Source: Trichocoleus desertorum ATA4-8-CV12 (lineage in GTDB: Bacteria > Cyanobacteriota > Cyanobacteriia > FACHB-46). Taken from it: a stretch of DNA of 46,913 bases. Both the position numbers and the translations under genes were made by a program. Below the pieces are notes generated by a model. It was given only the letters and a program-made list of their open reading frames with translations. It was not told where the DNA came from and searched no databases. Below, piece after piece: positions 32,255 to 41,608 of the stretch (position 1 is the stretch's first letter; each line of letters starts with the position of its first letter). The stretch covers positions 1 through 46,913 of the forward strand of contig JAHHIL010000046.1 of assembly GCA_019358975.1 (NCBI GenBank), written 5' to 3'.

Positions 32255-32785
32255 CTAGTTATTGTTCAGTCTGATGTCAACCACGCTGGCATTGAAGTCG
32301 TACAAAGTACCTTGTAGCTGGACAACACTGCCAATCTTGATCTTGCTGTTTCCTAAAACAGGACCATCCTTGTTAACTTGGGCTCTACCACCAACCGTAA
32401 TCAGCAAATCCGTGCTGTAAGACAACTCTGAACGAGGATCGGGGATCACTTTAACCGAGCCGTCTGGTTGGGTAATGAGAACATTACGAGGTAACACCTG
32501 AACCGACTTGAGATCCACTTCACCATAAGGCTGATTGCGGATCACAAGGCTGGTTTTCTTGGCACTTTGAAAGTCTTGAATAAATCTTTGGGGATTGCTG
32601 ACACTCAAGCCTTTGGCAATGAGGTCAACCTCAATCGGCTTCGTTGCGTTGTTGATCTGAGCCACGCTTCCGGTACCGGGAACCAAAAAGATGCCAATGA
32701 CCACCAGCAAGATCACGAGAGCGGCACCCACATCAAGAATGCTAACTTTGCCGAATAAACGACCTTGAGAGTCCAAAATAGCCAT
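32255..32785 (-). CDS. DUF4330 domain-containing membrane protein
   Basis: A 176-residue protein of the DUF4330 family, widespread in cyanobacteria. The start MAILDSQGRLFGKVSILDVGAALVILLVVIGIFLVPG has the family hallmark D-x-x-GRLFGKxSILD leading into one transmembrane helix (about 19-36). It continues with a soluble beta-rich part (VRNQPYGEVDLKSVQVLPRNVLITQPDGSVKVIPDPR) that would face the periplasm or lumen. Function is unknown. Transcription is toward the alpha/beta hydrolase gene. Confidence 0.88.
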   Translation of the reverse strand: MAILDSQGRLFGKVSILDVGAALVILLVVIGIFLVPGTGSVAQINNATKPIEVDLIAKGLSVSNPQRFIQDFQSAKKTSLVIRNQPYGEVDLKSVQVLPRNVLITQPDGSVKVIPDPRSELSYSTDLLITVGGRAQVNKDGPVLGNSKIKIGSVVQLQGTLYDFNASVVDIRLNNN

Positions 32786-33146
32786 ACAAGCTTACCTTGC
32801 TGATATCGGAGAAACGAATGAAAGAAATGACTAGGAATTGGCTCTAACAATTCCACGGGAAGCTGCCGCAACTCTGTGTCAGATTACCATAACTTGCAGG
32901 CCAAGAATTTATGCACCTGAAACGGTTGGGCTGGCTGAAAAGCCGTGATTTTGAGTTGGGAGCACAGCGGTCTAGCTATCCCGGCTGTAGCTCAAGCAAT
33001 GAAATTTGTTGTCTTGATCCAGTGCAACTTTGAGCCTTAGATCTACGTCTAGAATCCTCATAAGGCTCTCAGACTAGGTCTGATATTTCGAGTTCCCTTA
33101 AAATTCAGCTTTTTTCTATTCTCCTCACATATCTATTGATCTGACC
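32786..33146. other. Divergent spacer without recognised elements
   Basis: About 360 bases between the divergent DUF4330 and M48 protease genes. It should hold both promoters. Short AT-rich stretches occur near 33100-33130, but I can pick no clear boxes, repeats or RNA. Confidence 0.4.
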
Positions 33147-34043
33147 ATGCTCAACCGCTTTTCTCTTCCCTTTCGGCGTTCTGCTCGCCGCTGGCTTTAT
33201 CCCTTCATTTCCTTTGCGATCGCCTTAGGGCTAGTTGTGGGTTCTCCGAGTCCGAGTCCTGCTCTGCCTTGGGCCGACTTAATCTTCCGAGGCGTGCAAA
33301 TTATTCAGCTCTCCAAGATATCCGATCGCGAAGAGGTAGCTATTGGTCGCCAAATTAATCAGCAGTTGTTGAATAGCGAGTTTCGGCTCTATCGCAATCG
33401 AGCTATCAACGAATACGTTGATCAAATTGGTCAGCGATTAGTGGCTAAGAGTGAGCGCCCTCAGATCCGTTACACATTTCAAGTGGTAGAGGATGACCGG
33501 GTAAATGCTTTTGCCACAGCAGGCGGCTACGTTTATGTCACCACAGGTTTGATGAGAACCGCAGATAATGAAGCCCAGCTAGCCAGCGTCTTGGGTCATG
33601 AAGCGGGACATATCGAAGGTCGTCACCTCTTACAACAAATGCGGCAAACGGCGATCGCTCGTGGTGTAGCGACAGCAGCGGGACTCGATCGTAGTACCTT
33701 GGCAGCGATCGGTGTCGAACTTGCCCTCAAGCGTCCCAACAGCCGCCAAGATGAGTTTGAGGCTGACGAAAGAGGTCTGCGGATTTTAAGTAGAGCAGGC
33801 TACGCCCCATCTGCGATGGTCGCCTTTATGGAGAAACTCCTCCGAGGCGGATCGCTTCCCACCTTTTTGAGCACTCACCCCAACACCAAAAACCGTATTG
33901 AGGCACTCAAGCGCAGTATCAACACAACCAATACCACCACAAGCACTACCACCAGCACCACTGGCAGCACTATCAGCTCTGGCAATGGCTTAGATAATGC
34001 GACATACAGAGCTAAGATCCAGCCTCTGCTCAGTCGCTCTTGA
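33147..34043 (+). CDS. M48 family metalloprotease, exported
   Basis: A 298-residue zinc protease resembling BepA/YfgC- and Oma1-type M48 peptidases. A signal peptide (about 1-40, YPFISFAIALGLVVGSPSPSPAL) is followed by the domain starting REEVAIGRQINQQLL. The zinc motif HEAGH is at 151-155 and the third ligand lies in EFEADERG (about 203-210). VNAFATAGGYVYVTTGLM is the conserved strand preceding the site. The tail (about 257-275) is Thr/Ser-rich, encoded by ACCACC/AGCACT repeats. It should act in the periplasm on misfolded envelope proteins. A strong terminator follows. Confidence 0.93.
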   Translation: MLNRFSLPFRRSARRWLYPFISFAIALGLVVGSPSPSPALPWADLIFRGVQIIQLSKISDREEVAIGRQINQQLLNSEFRLYRNRAINEYVDQIGQRLVAKSERPQIRYTFQVVEDDRVNAFATAGGYVYVTTGLMRTADNEAQLASVLGHEAGHIEGRHLLQQMRQTAIARGVATAAGLDRSTLAAIGVELALKRPNSRQDEFEADERGLRILSRAGYAPSAMVAFMEKLLRGGSLPTFLSTHPNTKNRIEALKRSINTTNTTTSTTTSTTGSTISSGNGLDNATYRAKIQPLLSRS

Positions 34044-34094
34044 ATCTGGCACCCCTTTCCTTCAGAGGTAGGCTTGTATGAAACCACCCTGCTT

Positions 34095-34120
34095 CCCTTC
34101 AAAGGAAGGGGGTTTTGTTT
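34095..34120 (+). terminator. Intrinsic terminator after the M48 protease
   Basis: CCCTTC-AAAG-GAAGGG forms a perfect 6-bp stem (34095-34110) followed by GGTTTTGTTT. It lies about 50 bases past the protease stop and before the convergent phosphatase gene. Confidence 0.75.
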
Positions 34121-34135
34121 CTAGGATCTACATTC

Positions 34136-34894
34136 CTAAGAGCGGAGCATTTGGTGGCGAGCAATAATTTGGGAAGGCTCCACTTGGGTAATGGCTTCAT
34201 CCAAGGGCATTGTTCTCACTTCTGGCTGCCAGACATTGACTTGATAAACCCGACGATTGGTAATATCGACTCCAGTAAGCCAGCCGCTCTTTTGGTGATA
34301 GGCTCCCGTGTCAATATCTAACCATCCTCTCCCTTGGGCTACTGCGCCAGGAGACACCCCTGGCAACGTGAAGGTAATTGTGTGTCCCGTCACAATTAAT
34401 TTATCAGGGAAATAAGGCTTAGTAATGCTGTGAAATTCTTCTCGAATCCAGCAAAACTCATGAGAGGTTTGGTCTGCGAGAGGCAATTCCGGATGTACAC
34501 CCGCATGCACCAACCAAATATCTCCCAAATCCATGTACATGGGCAGGGTCTTGATCCACTCCAAGTGCTCTGCCAATAAATCCATGTTCTTGTAGCTAGC
34601 CACCGTCGCTTGGCCGCCGCTATAGAGCCAAGCCTGTAAGCCTGGTCCAAACGCCCGTCCTTTGGGAAAAGCATCAATCATCAGTTGCTCATGATTTCCC
34701 AGCAGGCAGTGGTAGTCGCTTTTCTGCACAAAGTCAACCACTTGGGCGCTGCGTGGGCCGCGATCGATGAGGTCGCCCAGAAAATAAACTTGGTCATCTC
34801 CATCAGGAGCGATCGCCTCCAGCAAAGTCATCAAGCCATCATAATGACCATGCACATCCCCGATGAAAATGCGGCGGCGGGTAGATTCGCTCAT
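34136..34894 (-). CDS. PPP-family metallophosphatase (serine/threonine phosphatase-like)
   Basis: A 252-residue enzyme with all PPP motifs: GDVHGHYDG (12-20), GDLIDRGPRS (40-49), GNHEQ (66-70), LVHAGVHP and VTGHTI for the metal-binding histidines. This arrangement fits bacterial PrpA/ApaH-like phosphatases that remove phosphate from Ser/Thr/Tyr or cleave dinucleoside polyphosphates. The GPGLQAWLYSGGQAT segment is typical of the cyanobacterial group. The enzyme is likely cytoplasmic and Mn-dependent. It is a single gene; its start is the ATG at 34892-34894. Confidence 0.92.
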   Translation of the reverse strand: MSESTRRRIFIGDVHGHYDGLMTLLEAIAPDGDDQVYFLGDLIDRGPRSAQVVDFVQKSDYHCLLGNHEQLMIDAFPKGRAFGPGLQAWLYSGGQATVASYKNMDLLAEHLEWIKTLPMYMDLGDIWLVHAGVHPELPLADQTSHEFCWIREEFHSITKPYFPDKLIVTGHTITFTLPGVSPGAVAQGRGWLDIDTGAYHQKSGWLTGVDITNRRVYQVNVWQPEVRTMPLDEAITQVEPSQIIARHQMLRS

Positions 34895-35068
34895 CCAGTC
34901 CTCTCAATGCAAACAATTCAGCAAGGCTTCAGAGCTAGCCTGGATAGCTTCTACTTGTCAGTAAAGAGGAGCTATGGGAAGCACTGAACTTCTTCATATA
35001 GTATGCCCTGACTCCTCTTGGCAATCGCACCATGATTGTGCTCAAAAGTACCCTTTCTCATGCCCACG

Positions 35069-35782
35069 CTACTGGGTTAAAGCCTTGAGAAATCGCTGAA
35101 GCTCAGTCATAAAGCTGGTTTTAGGAGCAGTTGCAGGAGATTCAGGAGTTCCAGTGGATTGTCCTAAAAGGCGATCGATTTCGTCGCCAGCAGGCTTACT
35201 CGTAACTTCAGCAATCAATTTGTAATCATCTTCCTGCTCTAGCCAGACCTGCCAAGGATCAGGGTAGCAGCGCAGCAAAGCACCGTTTTCCAGGGGACGC
35301 AGATAATAGCAAGACTCAAACGTACTGAGGAACCGGGTGCGTAACTGCCGCCCAGCATAGCCTAAGCCTACAGTAGCGATATCTTCTAGAACAGGATTTA
35401 AGAGAATGAAGGGACGCTCTCCCGCTTCGTCGGCCATTTTTTGCACATCACCGACTTCTACAGAAGTGGGAGCAACTACAAGAAAGGCGCGGTCTTCTGG
35501 TAGCATCTTGCCCTTCAGCTCACCAATGCCCCGAATTTCAAAGGGTTTTTCTCCCCAGTCTCGTCGAGCCAAAGCAGCGGCTCCAGCATCGGAAAAGAAA
35601 ACTTTGAAGTTGGCACCCAAATCTTCAAAAATACTCAAAAACTGCTCGGCGATCGGCATGGGTTTGAGTTCGGGGAAGTTGAGTTCCACCTGGATACGGC
35701 AAACGCCAGCTTCTAGGGCTGCCTGGGTTGCGACTTTGGCTTGCTCGATCGCGTCTTCAAGGGTTTTAGGAAGTTCAGCCAT
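35069..35782 (-). CDS. DUF1995 family protein
   Basis: A 237-residue protein of DUF1995, conserved in cyanobacteria and chloroplasts; plant members include factors for photosystem assembly such as LPA3. Visible are LPKTLEDAIEQAKVATQAALEAGVCRIQVELNFPEL at the N-terminus, FSDAGAAALARRDWG, AFLVVAPTSVEVGDVQKMADEAGERPFILLNPVLED and a C-terminal PWQVWLEQEDDYKLIAEVTSKP. No signal peptide is seen. Biochemical activity is unknown; a role in photosynthetic complex assembly is inferred from plant homologues. Confidence 0.9.
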   Translation of the reverse strand: MAELPKTLEDAIEQAKVATQAALEAGVCRIQVELNFPELKPMPIAEQFLSIFEDLGANFKVFFSDAGAAALARRDWGEKPFEIRGIGELKGKMLPEDRAFLVVAPTSVEVGDVQKMADEAGERPFILLNPVLEDIATVGLGYAGRQLRTRFLSTFESCYYLRPLENGALLRCYPDPWQVWLEQEDDYKLIAEVTSKPAGDEIDRLLGQSTGTPESPATAPKTSFMTELQRFLKALTQ

Positions 35783-35836
35783 TGCTAATCAAATTTCTTA
35801 GGGCCTATGGGTTGGGAGGCAAAGGTAGCTAGCCAG

Positions 35837-37006
35837 TTATGCACGGCTCCCCACTAATTGTACGGGCATGAGTCGCTCTAAAACCTGCTGAAACACAGTT
35901 GCAGTCCAATCAATATCTGCTGCGGTGGTGTCTCGGCCCAAGGTGAACCGGATGCCGCCTTTCGCCAAGCGATCGCTATACCCCATTGCCAACAAAATCG
36001 GGCTGGGAGTAGTTTTGCCGCTATGACAAGCAGAACCAGCACTAATGGCAATACCCGCTAAATTCATTTGGCGCACCAAAGTTTTGCCGTTCAAGGTTTC
36101 GCCATCGGTGCCTTGCAGACACACGCTGACATGGTGCGGCAAACGATTCCAACGATCGCCCGTAGGAGTCACGCCTGGAATGGCAAGTAGTTGATCAAAT
36201 AAGCGATCGCGCAGTCGGATTAAGCGAGGCGTTTCGGTAGCGAGTTCCACGATCGCCAGTTCTGCGGCTACACCAAATCCTGCGATCGCGGGCACAGCTT
36301 GAGTCCCAGAACGCAGCTTAAATTCCTGTCCCCCGCCCCCCATCAGTGGCACTAACTCCACCCCAGGGCGAACATATAAAGCGCCAGAACCTTGCGGCCC
36401 ATACAACTTATGGCTAGACAGCGACAACAAATCCACTGGAAGCTGCTGTACATCTAACTGCAAGCGACCTGCGACCTGCACTGCATCGGTGTGAAACAAC
36501 GCCCCATGATTGTGAGCAATTTCCCCTAGCAACTGAATCGGCTGCAAGGTACCGATCTCACTCTGGCCGTAAATGATGGAAACCAGAACCGTATTACTTT
36601 GCAAGGTATTACGCAAATCTTGAGGGTTCACCCGCCCCTGAGCATCCACAGGTAAACGAGTCACCTGCCACCCCCACTGCTCCAGTAAGCGCACAGGCTC
36701 CGCGATCGCCGAATGTTCCACGCTAGAAATAATTAGATGTTGAGGCGTGGGGTACTGCCGAGCGACTCCCAAAATCGCCAAGTTATCCGATTCAGTGCCC
36801 CCCGACGTAAACACGATCGCCTCAGGAGGAGCATTAACCAAACTAGCGACCTGAATGCGGGCTCGTTCTACCAAGGTCGCAGCTCGGCTGCCCCACTCAT
36901 GCAAACTAGAAGGATTGCCCCACTGTGCCGTCAAAGCCTGCTGCATCACAGCGATCGCTTCGGTACGAGGGGGAGTTGTCGCACTGTAATCCAAGTAGAT
37001 TTGCAT
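35837..37006 (-). CDS. Cysteine desulfurase (NifS/IscS-like)
   Basis: A 389-residue PLP enzyme that takes sulfur from cysteine for iron-sulfur clusters and thio-modifications. Sequence marks: YLDYSATTPPR at the start, TSGGTESDN, VEHSA, LLSLSSHKLYGPQG with the PLP lysine at 200, and the active-site SAGSACHSG loop with Cys327. The long loop around the cysteine groups it with class I (NifS/IscS) enzymes rather than SufS. It is a single gene, 54 bases from the DUF1995 gene in the same direction, so cotranscription is possible. Confidence 0.95.
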   Translation of the reverse strand: MQIYLDYSATTPPRTEAIAVMQQALTAQWGNPSSLHEWGSRAATLVERARIQVASLVNAPPEAIVFTSGGTESDNLAILGVARQYPTPQHLIISSVEHSAIAEPVRLLEQWGWQVTRLPVDAQGRVNPQDLRNTLQSNTVLVSIIYGQSEIGTLQPIQLLGEIAHNHGALFHTDAVQVAGRLQLDVQQLPVDLLSLSSHKLYGPQGSGALYVRPGVELVPLMGGGGQEFKLRSGTQAVPAIAGFGVAAELAIVELATETPRLIRLRDRLFDQLLAIPGVTPTGDRWNRLPHHVSVCLQGTDGETLNGKTLVRQMNLAGIAISAGSACHSGKTTPSPILLAMGYSDRLAKGGIRFTLGRDTTAADIDWTATVFQQVLERLMPVQLVGSRA

Positions 37007-37288
37007 GAGGTAATAGCGTTCTAAAACTCTAAGTAAAAGCGTTGCTTTCTTCCAGCATACCTTTCAATCTAGAGCCCACCTGTTGACGAACAATATCCTG
37101 CCTTTGGTCTGGCATTAAAAACGGTTTGCAGAAAAATTTGTATCGCTGATGACAGAAACGCTTCAAGGTGGCTGCACCTTGGGATAGACCTAGCTAAGCA
37201 GCTTTATTTACTTCTAGGCTGAGGAACTTCTATCCGGCGCTGCATAGGATGATCGCAAGTCTCAGGATGAAAACGGAGCTTATTTAAT

Positions 37289-37525
37289 ATGGCGCAAGAA
37301 CAACAAAGCTTACCTCAAGAAGCCCAACAACTTCCCGAATCAGCCCAGAAGATCTTCCAAGCTGCGATGCAGAGTGCTCAATCGGATGGCATGTCGGAAG
37401 AGGGAGCGATGAATGTGGCTTGGACCACCGTCAAGCATGATTACATTCAAGGCGACGATGGTAAGTGGCAGCGCAAGCCCGAAGACGAGCACAGATATAA
37501 GTCAACGGTTGTCAGCGGCAACTAA
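37289..37525 (+). CDS. ChaB-like small protein
   Basis: A 78-residue protein similar to ChaB. It shows LPESAQKIFQAAMQSAQSDGMSEEGAMNVAWTTVKHDYIQGDDGKWQRK, which matches the ChaB pattern LPxxAQxIxxxAxxSA...AxxxAWxxVKxxYxxxDGKW. ChaB is a presumed regulator of cation transport in E. coli, but the role in cyanobacteria is unknown. GGAG lies ten bases before the ATG. A terminator follows at 37592. Confidence 0.88.
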   Translation: MAQEQQSLPQEAQQLPESAQKIFQAAMQSAQSDGMSEEGAMNVAWTTVKHDYIQGDDGKWQRKPEDEHRYKSTVVSGN

Positions 37526-37591
37526 AAAGTGTGGCTCTGGAGCGACGACGAGAACCACAACTAAATGCATTCCAGAATCCCAGATTACCTT

Positions 37592-37626
37592 TAACCCCTC
37601 ACAGAACGTGCTAGGGGTTATTTTTA
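37592..37626 (+). terminator. Intrinsic terminator after the ChaB-like gene
   Basis: TAACCCCT (37592-37599) and AGGGGTTA (37613-37620) form an 8-bp stem with a 13-base loop, followed by TTTTTAATTC. A textbook Rho-independent terminator. Confidence 0.8.
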
Positions 37627-37695
37627 ATTCTTGTCTGAGACTAAGCCGATTGATTGCGAGACATTGCCACTCAAGTTGCAAGTGGGGCCGAAAGA

Positions 37696-37905
37696 ATGGA
37701 AAACAATGCGATTTTAGAAATCCGTGTACAGAACTTGCTACTGAAACTAGAAGACATGGAGCGAAGACAAGACTCTACGGTCAAAGCAATTTTTCAGCTT
37801 TACGAAGCAGTGCGCTGGCTGAATGCAGGCAATCACGAACGAGTAGCCAGTGAACTGGAAGACGCCATTATGACGTTACAGGAAGCCGCGAAAAAACCTC
37901 ATTAG
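37696..37905 (+). CDS. Small helical hypothetical protein
   Basis: A 69-residue protein, MENNAILEIRVQNLLLKLEDMERRQ onward, predicted to be almost all helix with a heptad-like pattern of Leu/Val/Ile. It includes IFQLYEAVRWLNAGNHERVASELEDAIMTLQEA. It is probably a short coiled coil. I do not recognise a named family. The frame extends upstream to a TTG at 37654, but the ATG at 37696 with GAAAGA in front is preferred. It is 90 bases ahead of the lipoprotein gene in the same direction. Confidence 0.6.
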   Translation: MENNAILEIRVQNLLLKLEDMERRQDSTVKAIFQLYEAVRWLNAGNHERVASELEDAIMTLQEAAKKPH

Positions 37906-37996
37906 GCAAGTTTGAGCTTGGGCTGGATGGTGAGGATGCCATAGGCTAGGGGCAACCTCTAGACATGCATTCTTCATTGCCGTCAGGAGCGCTATT

Positions 37997-39625
37997 TTGC
38001 TTTTCCGGGTTCCCTTCCAATCGCGTTTTTGTTTGAGCCTGCTGCTGATTTTGAGCTTGACCGCTTGCCAACAAGTCCAGTCTCAGCCCCAGCAATCTGT
38101 ACCTGCACCACTGCCCCAAGACCCGTTAGTTCAGACTTACTTCAATCATGAACCTGCTGCCGAATACACCGAGCCTTACCGCCAACAAACTCGGCCTGGT
38201 GACAACTTAGAGCAGCAAATTATTGACGCGATCGCCTCGGCTCAATCTACCGTAGATGTCGCGGTGCAAGAGCTGCGGTTGCCCAAGATTGCTCAAGCTG
38301 TGATTGAGCGGCAAAAAGCCGGAGTAAAGGTGCGGGTGATCTTAGAAAACACCTACAGTCAACCTTGGAGCGCCATCACCGAGGCTGAACTGGCGAAGCT
38401 GCCCGAACGAGAGCGCGATCGCTATGAGGAATACCAAAAACTCGCGGACCAAGACCGTGACGGCAAACTCACGCCTGAGGAAATCAATCAAGGCGATACC
38501 TTAGTGATGCTGAAGCAGGCCCAAGTGCCTTGGATTGATGACACCGCCAATGGCTCTGCTGGCAGCGACTTGATGCACCATAAGTTTGTGGTGGTGGATG
38601 GACAGCGATTGGTCATCACTTCGGCCAATTTCACGACTAGTGACATTCATGGGGATTTTTCCCGCCCTGCCAGCCAAGGTAACGCCAATAACATGCTGCG
38701 GATTACCAGTGCAGAATTAGCCAGCTTATTCACTCAAGAGTTTAATGCCATGTGGGGAGATGGCCCTGGAGGCAAACCTGATAGCAAGTTTGGTCTGAAA
38801 AAACCATTTCGGGCTCCCCAAACAGTGGTTCTAGGCAGTACTTCGGTCACCGTACAGTTCTCACCCACCAGTCCCTCTCGTCCTTGGAGTCAAAGCGGCA
38901 ACGGCCTGATTGGCAAAACCCTAAGTACTGCTCAGCGATCGATCAATTTGGCCTTGTTTGTATTTTCCGAACAGCGCTTAGCGAACGTTCTGGAAAAAAA
39001 TCATGAACGAGGCGTACAGGTACAGGCTGTGATCGATCCGGGTTTTGCCTATCGTTCTTACAGTGAAGCCTTGGACATGCTGGGCGTTGAGCTTAAAGAC
39101 AAGTGTCGCACTGAACCCAACAATCATCCTTGGCAAAACCCTATCAGTACGGTCGGAGCACCACGACTACCACCTGGAGATTTATTGCACAACAAGTTTG
39201 GCGTTGTTGACCAAGCAACTGTGATTACGGGTTCCCACAACTGGACTAATGCTGCCAACACAGGCAATGACGAGACTCTGCTCGTAATTGAAAGCCCAAC
39301 GGTAGCCGCTCACTACGAGCGGGAATTTGAGCGACTCTATACCAATGCCATTCTGGGCGTGCCTCCTGCGGTTCAACGCAAAATTGCCGCCCAGGCTAAA
39401 CAGTGTCCGTCGGTTCAGCTCCAGCCCCCAACTAATCCAGTAGTGAACCTAAACACAGCTAGCCTGCAAGAAATAGAAAGTTTGCCAGGTGTCGGCCCCA
39501 CTCTAGCCCAGGGAATTATCCAAGCGCGTCAGCAAAAACCATTTACTTCACTAGCTGATCTCGATCGCGTGTCCGGTGTAGGGCCAAAACTCCTCAATCG
39601 TTTAGAGCCTTACGTCACTTGGTAA
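37997..39625 (+). CDS. Phospholipase D-like lipoprotein with EF-hand and HhH domain
   Basis: A 542-residue exported lipoprotein. The start is TTG with AGGAG seven bases before. The signal peptide ends in LTAC, with lipid-modified Cys24. Two HKD motifs make the phospholipase D/nuclease core: HHKFVVVD (His194, Lys196, Asp201) and HNKFGVVD (His398, Lys400, Asp405). An EF-hand-like loop DQDRDGKLTPEE (151-162) is inserted before HKD1. The C-terminus (about 473-542) is a ComEA-type double helix-hairpin-helix (LNTASLQEIESLPGVGPTLA...VSGVGPKLLNRL). It is probably a calcium-influenced surface or periplasmic nuclease. Its end overlaps the convergent acetoacetate decarboxylase-like gene by 11 bases. Confidence 0.9.
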   Translation: MLFRVPFQSRFCLSLLLILSLTACQQVQSQPQQSVPAPLPQDPLVQTYFNHEPAAEYTEPYRQQTRPGDNLEQQIIDAIASAQSTVDVAVQELRLPKIAQAVIERQKAGVKVRVILENTYSQPWSAITEAELAKLPERERDRYEEYQKLADQDRDGKLTPEEINQGDTLVMLKQAQVPWIDDTANGSAGSDLMHHKFVVVDGQRLVITSANFTTSDIHGDFSRPASQGNANNMLRITSAELASLFTQEFNAMWGDGPGGKPDSKFGLKKPFRAPQTVVLGSTSVTVQFSPTSPSRPWSQSGNGLIGKTLSTAQRSINLALFVFSEQRLANVLEKNHERGVQVQAVIDPGFAYRSYSEALDMLGVELKDKCRTEPNNHPWQNPISTVGAPRLPPGDLLHNKFGVVDQATVITGSHNWTNAANTGNDETLLVIESPTVAAHYEREFERLYTNAILGVPPAVQRKIAAQAKQCPSVQLQPPTNPVVNLNTASLQEIESLPGVGPTLAQGIIQARQQKPFTSLADLDRVSGVGPKLLNRLEPYVTW

Positions 39626-40256
39626 AGTTAGCGACCCGTTTTTGAGGCGCATCCACTCGCAATTCCATCTCTGCATGGCTCACGGTTAACCAAGGCTGCC
39701 CGAAATTAATCTGAGCCAGTAGACTATTTGGCGGAACTTCTAAGTGACCCTTAACAAAGCCCAAACGTGAATCTAAATGGGCTCCAAAAGAGAGCAAAGC
39801 TGAATCTAATAGGCTAAAGCTAGTGGCCGAGAAGGGTTGTCGCCAAAGCGAAAAAGGTGGTTCGTAGCGTAACGAGCAAAGCAGGCGATCGCCCTGTTTT
39901 ACGCTCACTCGCTGAGTTTCTCCTGACTCCCATGTGAAGTCTGCCAGTTCTTTAGGCAACCCCCAAATTTCTCGACCTCCCGCCACCGAGTCAAGATGAT
40001 CGACATAGATATGCGTCACCCAGCCGCCAATATTGCCACTCTGACGGATCAGCGTAGCCACAATTAGCTCGTTGTACTCCAAGGCTGACCCCGCCTGATA
40101 AGCGCTGAGATAGACACTGCTAATGGCTTTTCCAGGCCACGGCTCTACCACCTCTAAACCCAATGGCAGTAGCGATCGCACGGAGGCACTATCTACGAGG
40201 TGCAATGTTTGTAAAGCGTGGCCTCGCAAAGTCCAGGGCGCAGGTGGATAAGGCAC
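39615..40256 (-). CDS. Acetoacetate decarboxylase-family protein
   Basis: A 213-residue protein of the acetoacetate decarboxylase superfamily. It shows LPLGLEVVEPWPGKAISSVYLSAYQAGSALEYNELIVA and the key segment GGREIWGLPKELADF, where Lys102 matches the Schiff-base lysine of the family. Family members decarboxylate acetoacetate or act on other keto acids; cyanobacterial ones are uncharacterised. The start is GTG at 40254-40256 with AGGAG nine bases upstream. It converges with and slightly overlaps the lipoprotein gene. Confidence 0.87.
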   Translation of the reverse strand: MPYPPAPWTLRGHALQTLHLVDSASVRSLLPLGLEVVEPWPGKAISSVYLSAYQAGSALEYNELIVATLIRQSGNIGGWVTHIYVDHLDSVAGGREIWGLPKELADFTWESGETQRVSVKQGDRLLCSLRYEPPFSLWRQPFSATSFSLLDSALLSFGAHLDSRLGFVKGHLEVPPNSLLAQINFGQPWLTVSHAEMELRVDAPQKRVANFTK

Positions 40257-40408
40257 GGTATTGTTCTCCTAAGGAAATCAGCGGAAATCGATCACACTGT
40301 AGAAACTCCTACACTCAAATCACTCTCTCTGGCGCCAGACTTACTTGCGGGCTCTGGCTTGCTATCCTGTAGACAGTTGCTCTGCTACAATCGCCTGCGC
40401 TCCCAGCT

Positions 40409-41608
40409 ATGACCCAACAACCAACCCGTATTTGCATTCTCGGTGGCGGCTTTGGGGGACTCTACACCGCCCTCAAGCTCAGTCAGCTACCTTGGACTAA
40501 GCTGGAAAAGCCTGAAATTGTTCTGGTAGACCAGCGCGATCGCTTTTTGTTCTCTCCCCTCCTCTACGAACTCGTCACCGGAGAGCTGCAAACCTGGGAA
40601 ATTGCACCTCCCTATACCGAGCTGCTTGCCAACACAGACATTCGCTTCTGTCAAAACGCGATCGCTGAGATCAATACGCAAGGGCAGCAGGTGCAACTAC
40701 AAGACGGCCCTACCCTTAGCTACGACTACCTGGTGCTAGCGATGGGCGGTGAAACTCCCTTAGATATGGTTCCTGGGGCGGCAGAGTATGCCCTGCCATT
40801 CCGTACCCTGGCCGATGCTTACGCTCTCGAAGAAAGATTACGCCTCTTAGAAGCCTCAGAAGCCGACAAAATTCGAATTGCGATCGTCGGGGCAGGCTAT
40901 AGCGGTGTGGAATTGGCTTGCAAACTGGCTGATCGCTTGGGCGATCGCGGTCGGTTACGCCTTGTAGAACAAGCCGATCAAATCTTGAGAGCTTCGCCAG
41001 AGTTCAATCGAGAAGCGGCTCAAAACGCTCTGGAAGAACGCGGCATCTGGTTAGATTTAGAGACCAAAGTCGAGTCATTGGGGCCAGAAACAATTTCATT
41101 AGAGTACAAAGGGCAGGTTGATACCATTCCAGCCGAGTTGGTGTTGTGGACGGTGGGCACTCGCATCAACCCCATCGTAGGCTCTTTACCTCTGAAGCAA
41201 AATCAGCGGGGGCAACTCGTCACGACTCCGACCTTGCAAGTGATGGATCACACCAAAATTTTTGCCCTTGGTGATCTAGCAGACTGTCGAGATGCCGAAG
41301 GTAAGCAAATTCCTCCAACCGCTCAAGCCGCCTTCCAGCAAGCTGACTATACCAGTTGGAACCTATGGGCCTCGATCACAGGACGACCGCTTCTACCCTT
41401 CCGCTATCAGAATTTAGGCGAAGTCATGACCCTGGGCACTGACAATGCCACCTTCACCGGAATGGGCCTCAAACTGGAGGGCACGTTAGCTCATCTAGCC
41501 CGTCGTTTAGCTTACCTCTACCGTTTACCCACCCTAGAGCACCAATTAAAAGTGGGCCTAAACTGGATTGCCCACCCTGTCTTGGAGTGGTTAACCCCAT
41601 CTTCATAG
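40409..41608 (+). CDS. ndbB: Type 2 NAD(P)H dehydrogenase, NdbB-like (demethylphylloquinone reductase)
   Basis: A 399-residue flavoprotein. ILGGGFGGLYTALKL (10-24) binds FAD, IAIVGAGYSGVELACKLADRL binds NAD(P)H, and VLWTVGTRINP with IFALGDLADC closes the second FAD motif. The length of about 400 and the sequence resemble Synechocystis NdbB and plant NDC1, which reduce demethylphylloquinone during vitamin K1 synthesis; NdbA and NdbC are longer. It is peripheral on the membrane. It is transcribed divergently from the acetoacetate decarboxylase-like gene with a spacer of about 150 bases. The subtype is inferred; the NDH-2 family is certain. Confidence 0.87.
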   Translation: MTQQPTRICILGGGFGGLYTALKLSQLPWTKLEKPEIVLVDQRDRFLFSPLLYELVTGELQTWEIAPPYTELLANTDIRFCQNAIAEINTQGQQVQLQDGPTLSYDYLVLAMGGETPLDMVPGAAEYALPFRTLADAYALEERLRLLEASEADKIRIAIVGAGYSGVELACKLADRLGDRGRLRLVEQADQILRASPEFNREAAQNALEERGIWLDLETKVESLGPETISLEYKGQVDTIPAELVLWTVGTRINPIVGSLPLKQNQRGQLVTTPTLQVMDHTKIFALGDLADCRDAEGKQIPPTAQAAFQQADYTSWNLWASITGRPLLPFRYQNLGEVMTLGTDNATFTGMGLKLEGTLAHLARRLAYLYRLPTLEHQLKVGLNWIAHPVLEWLTPSS

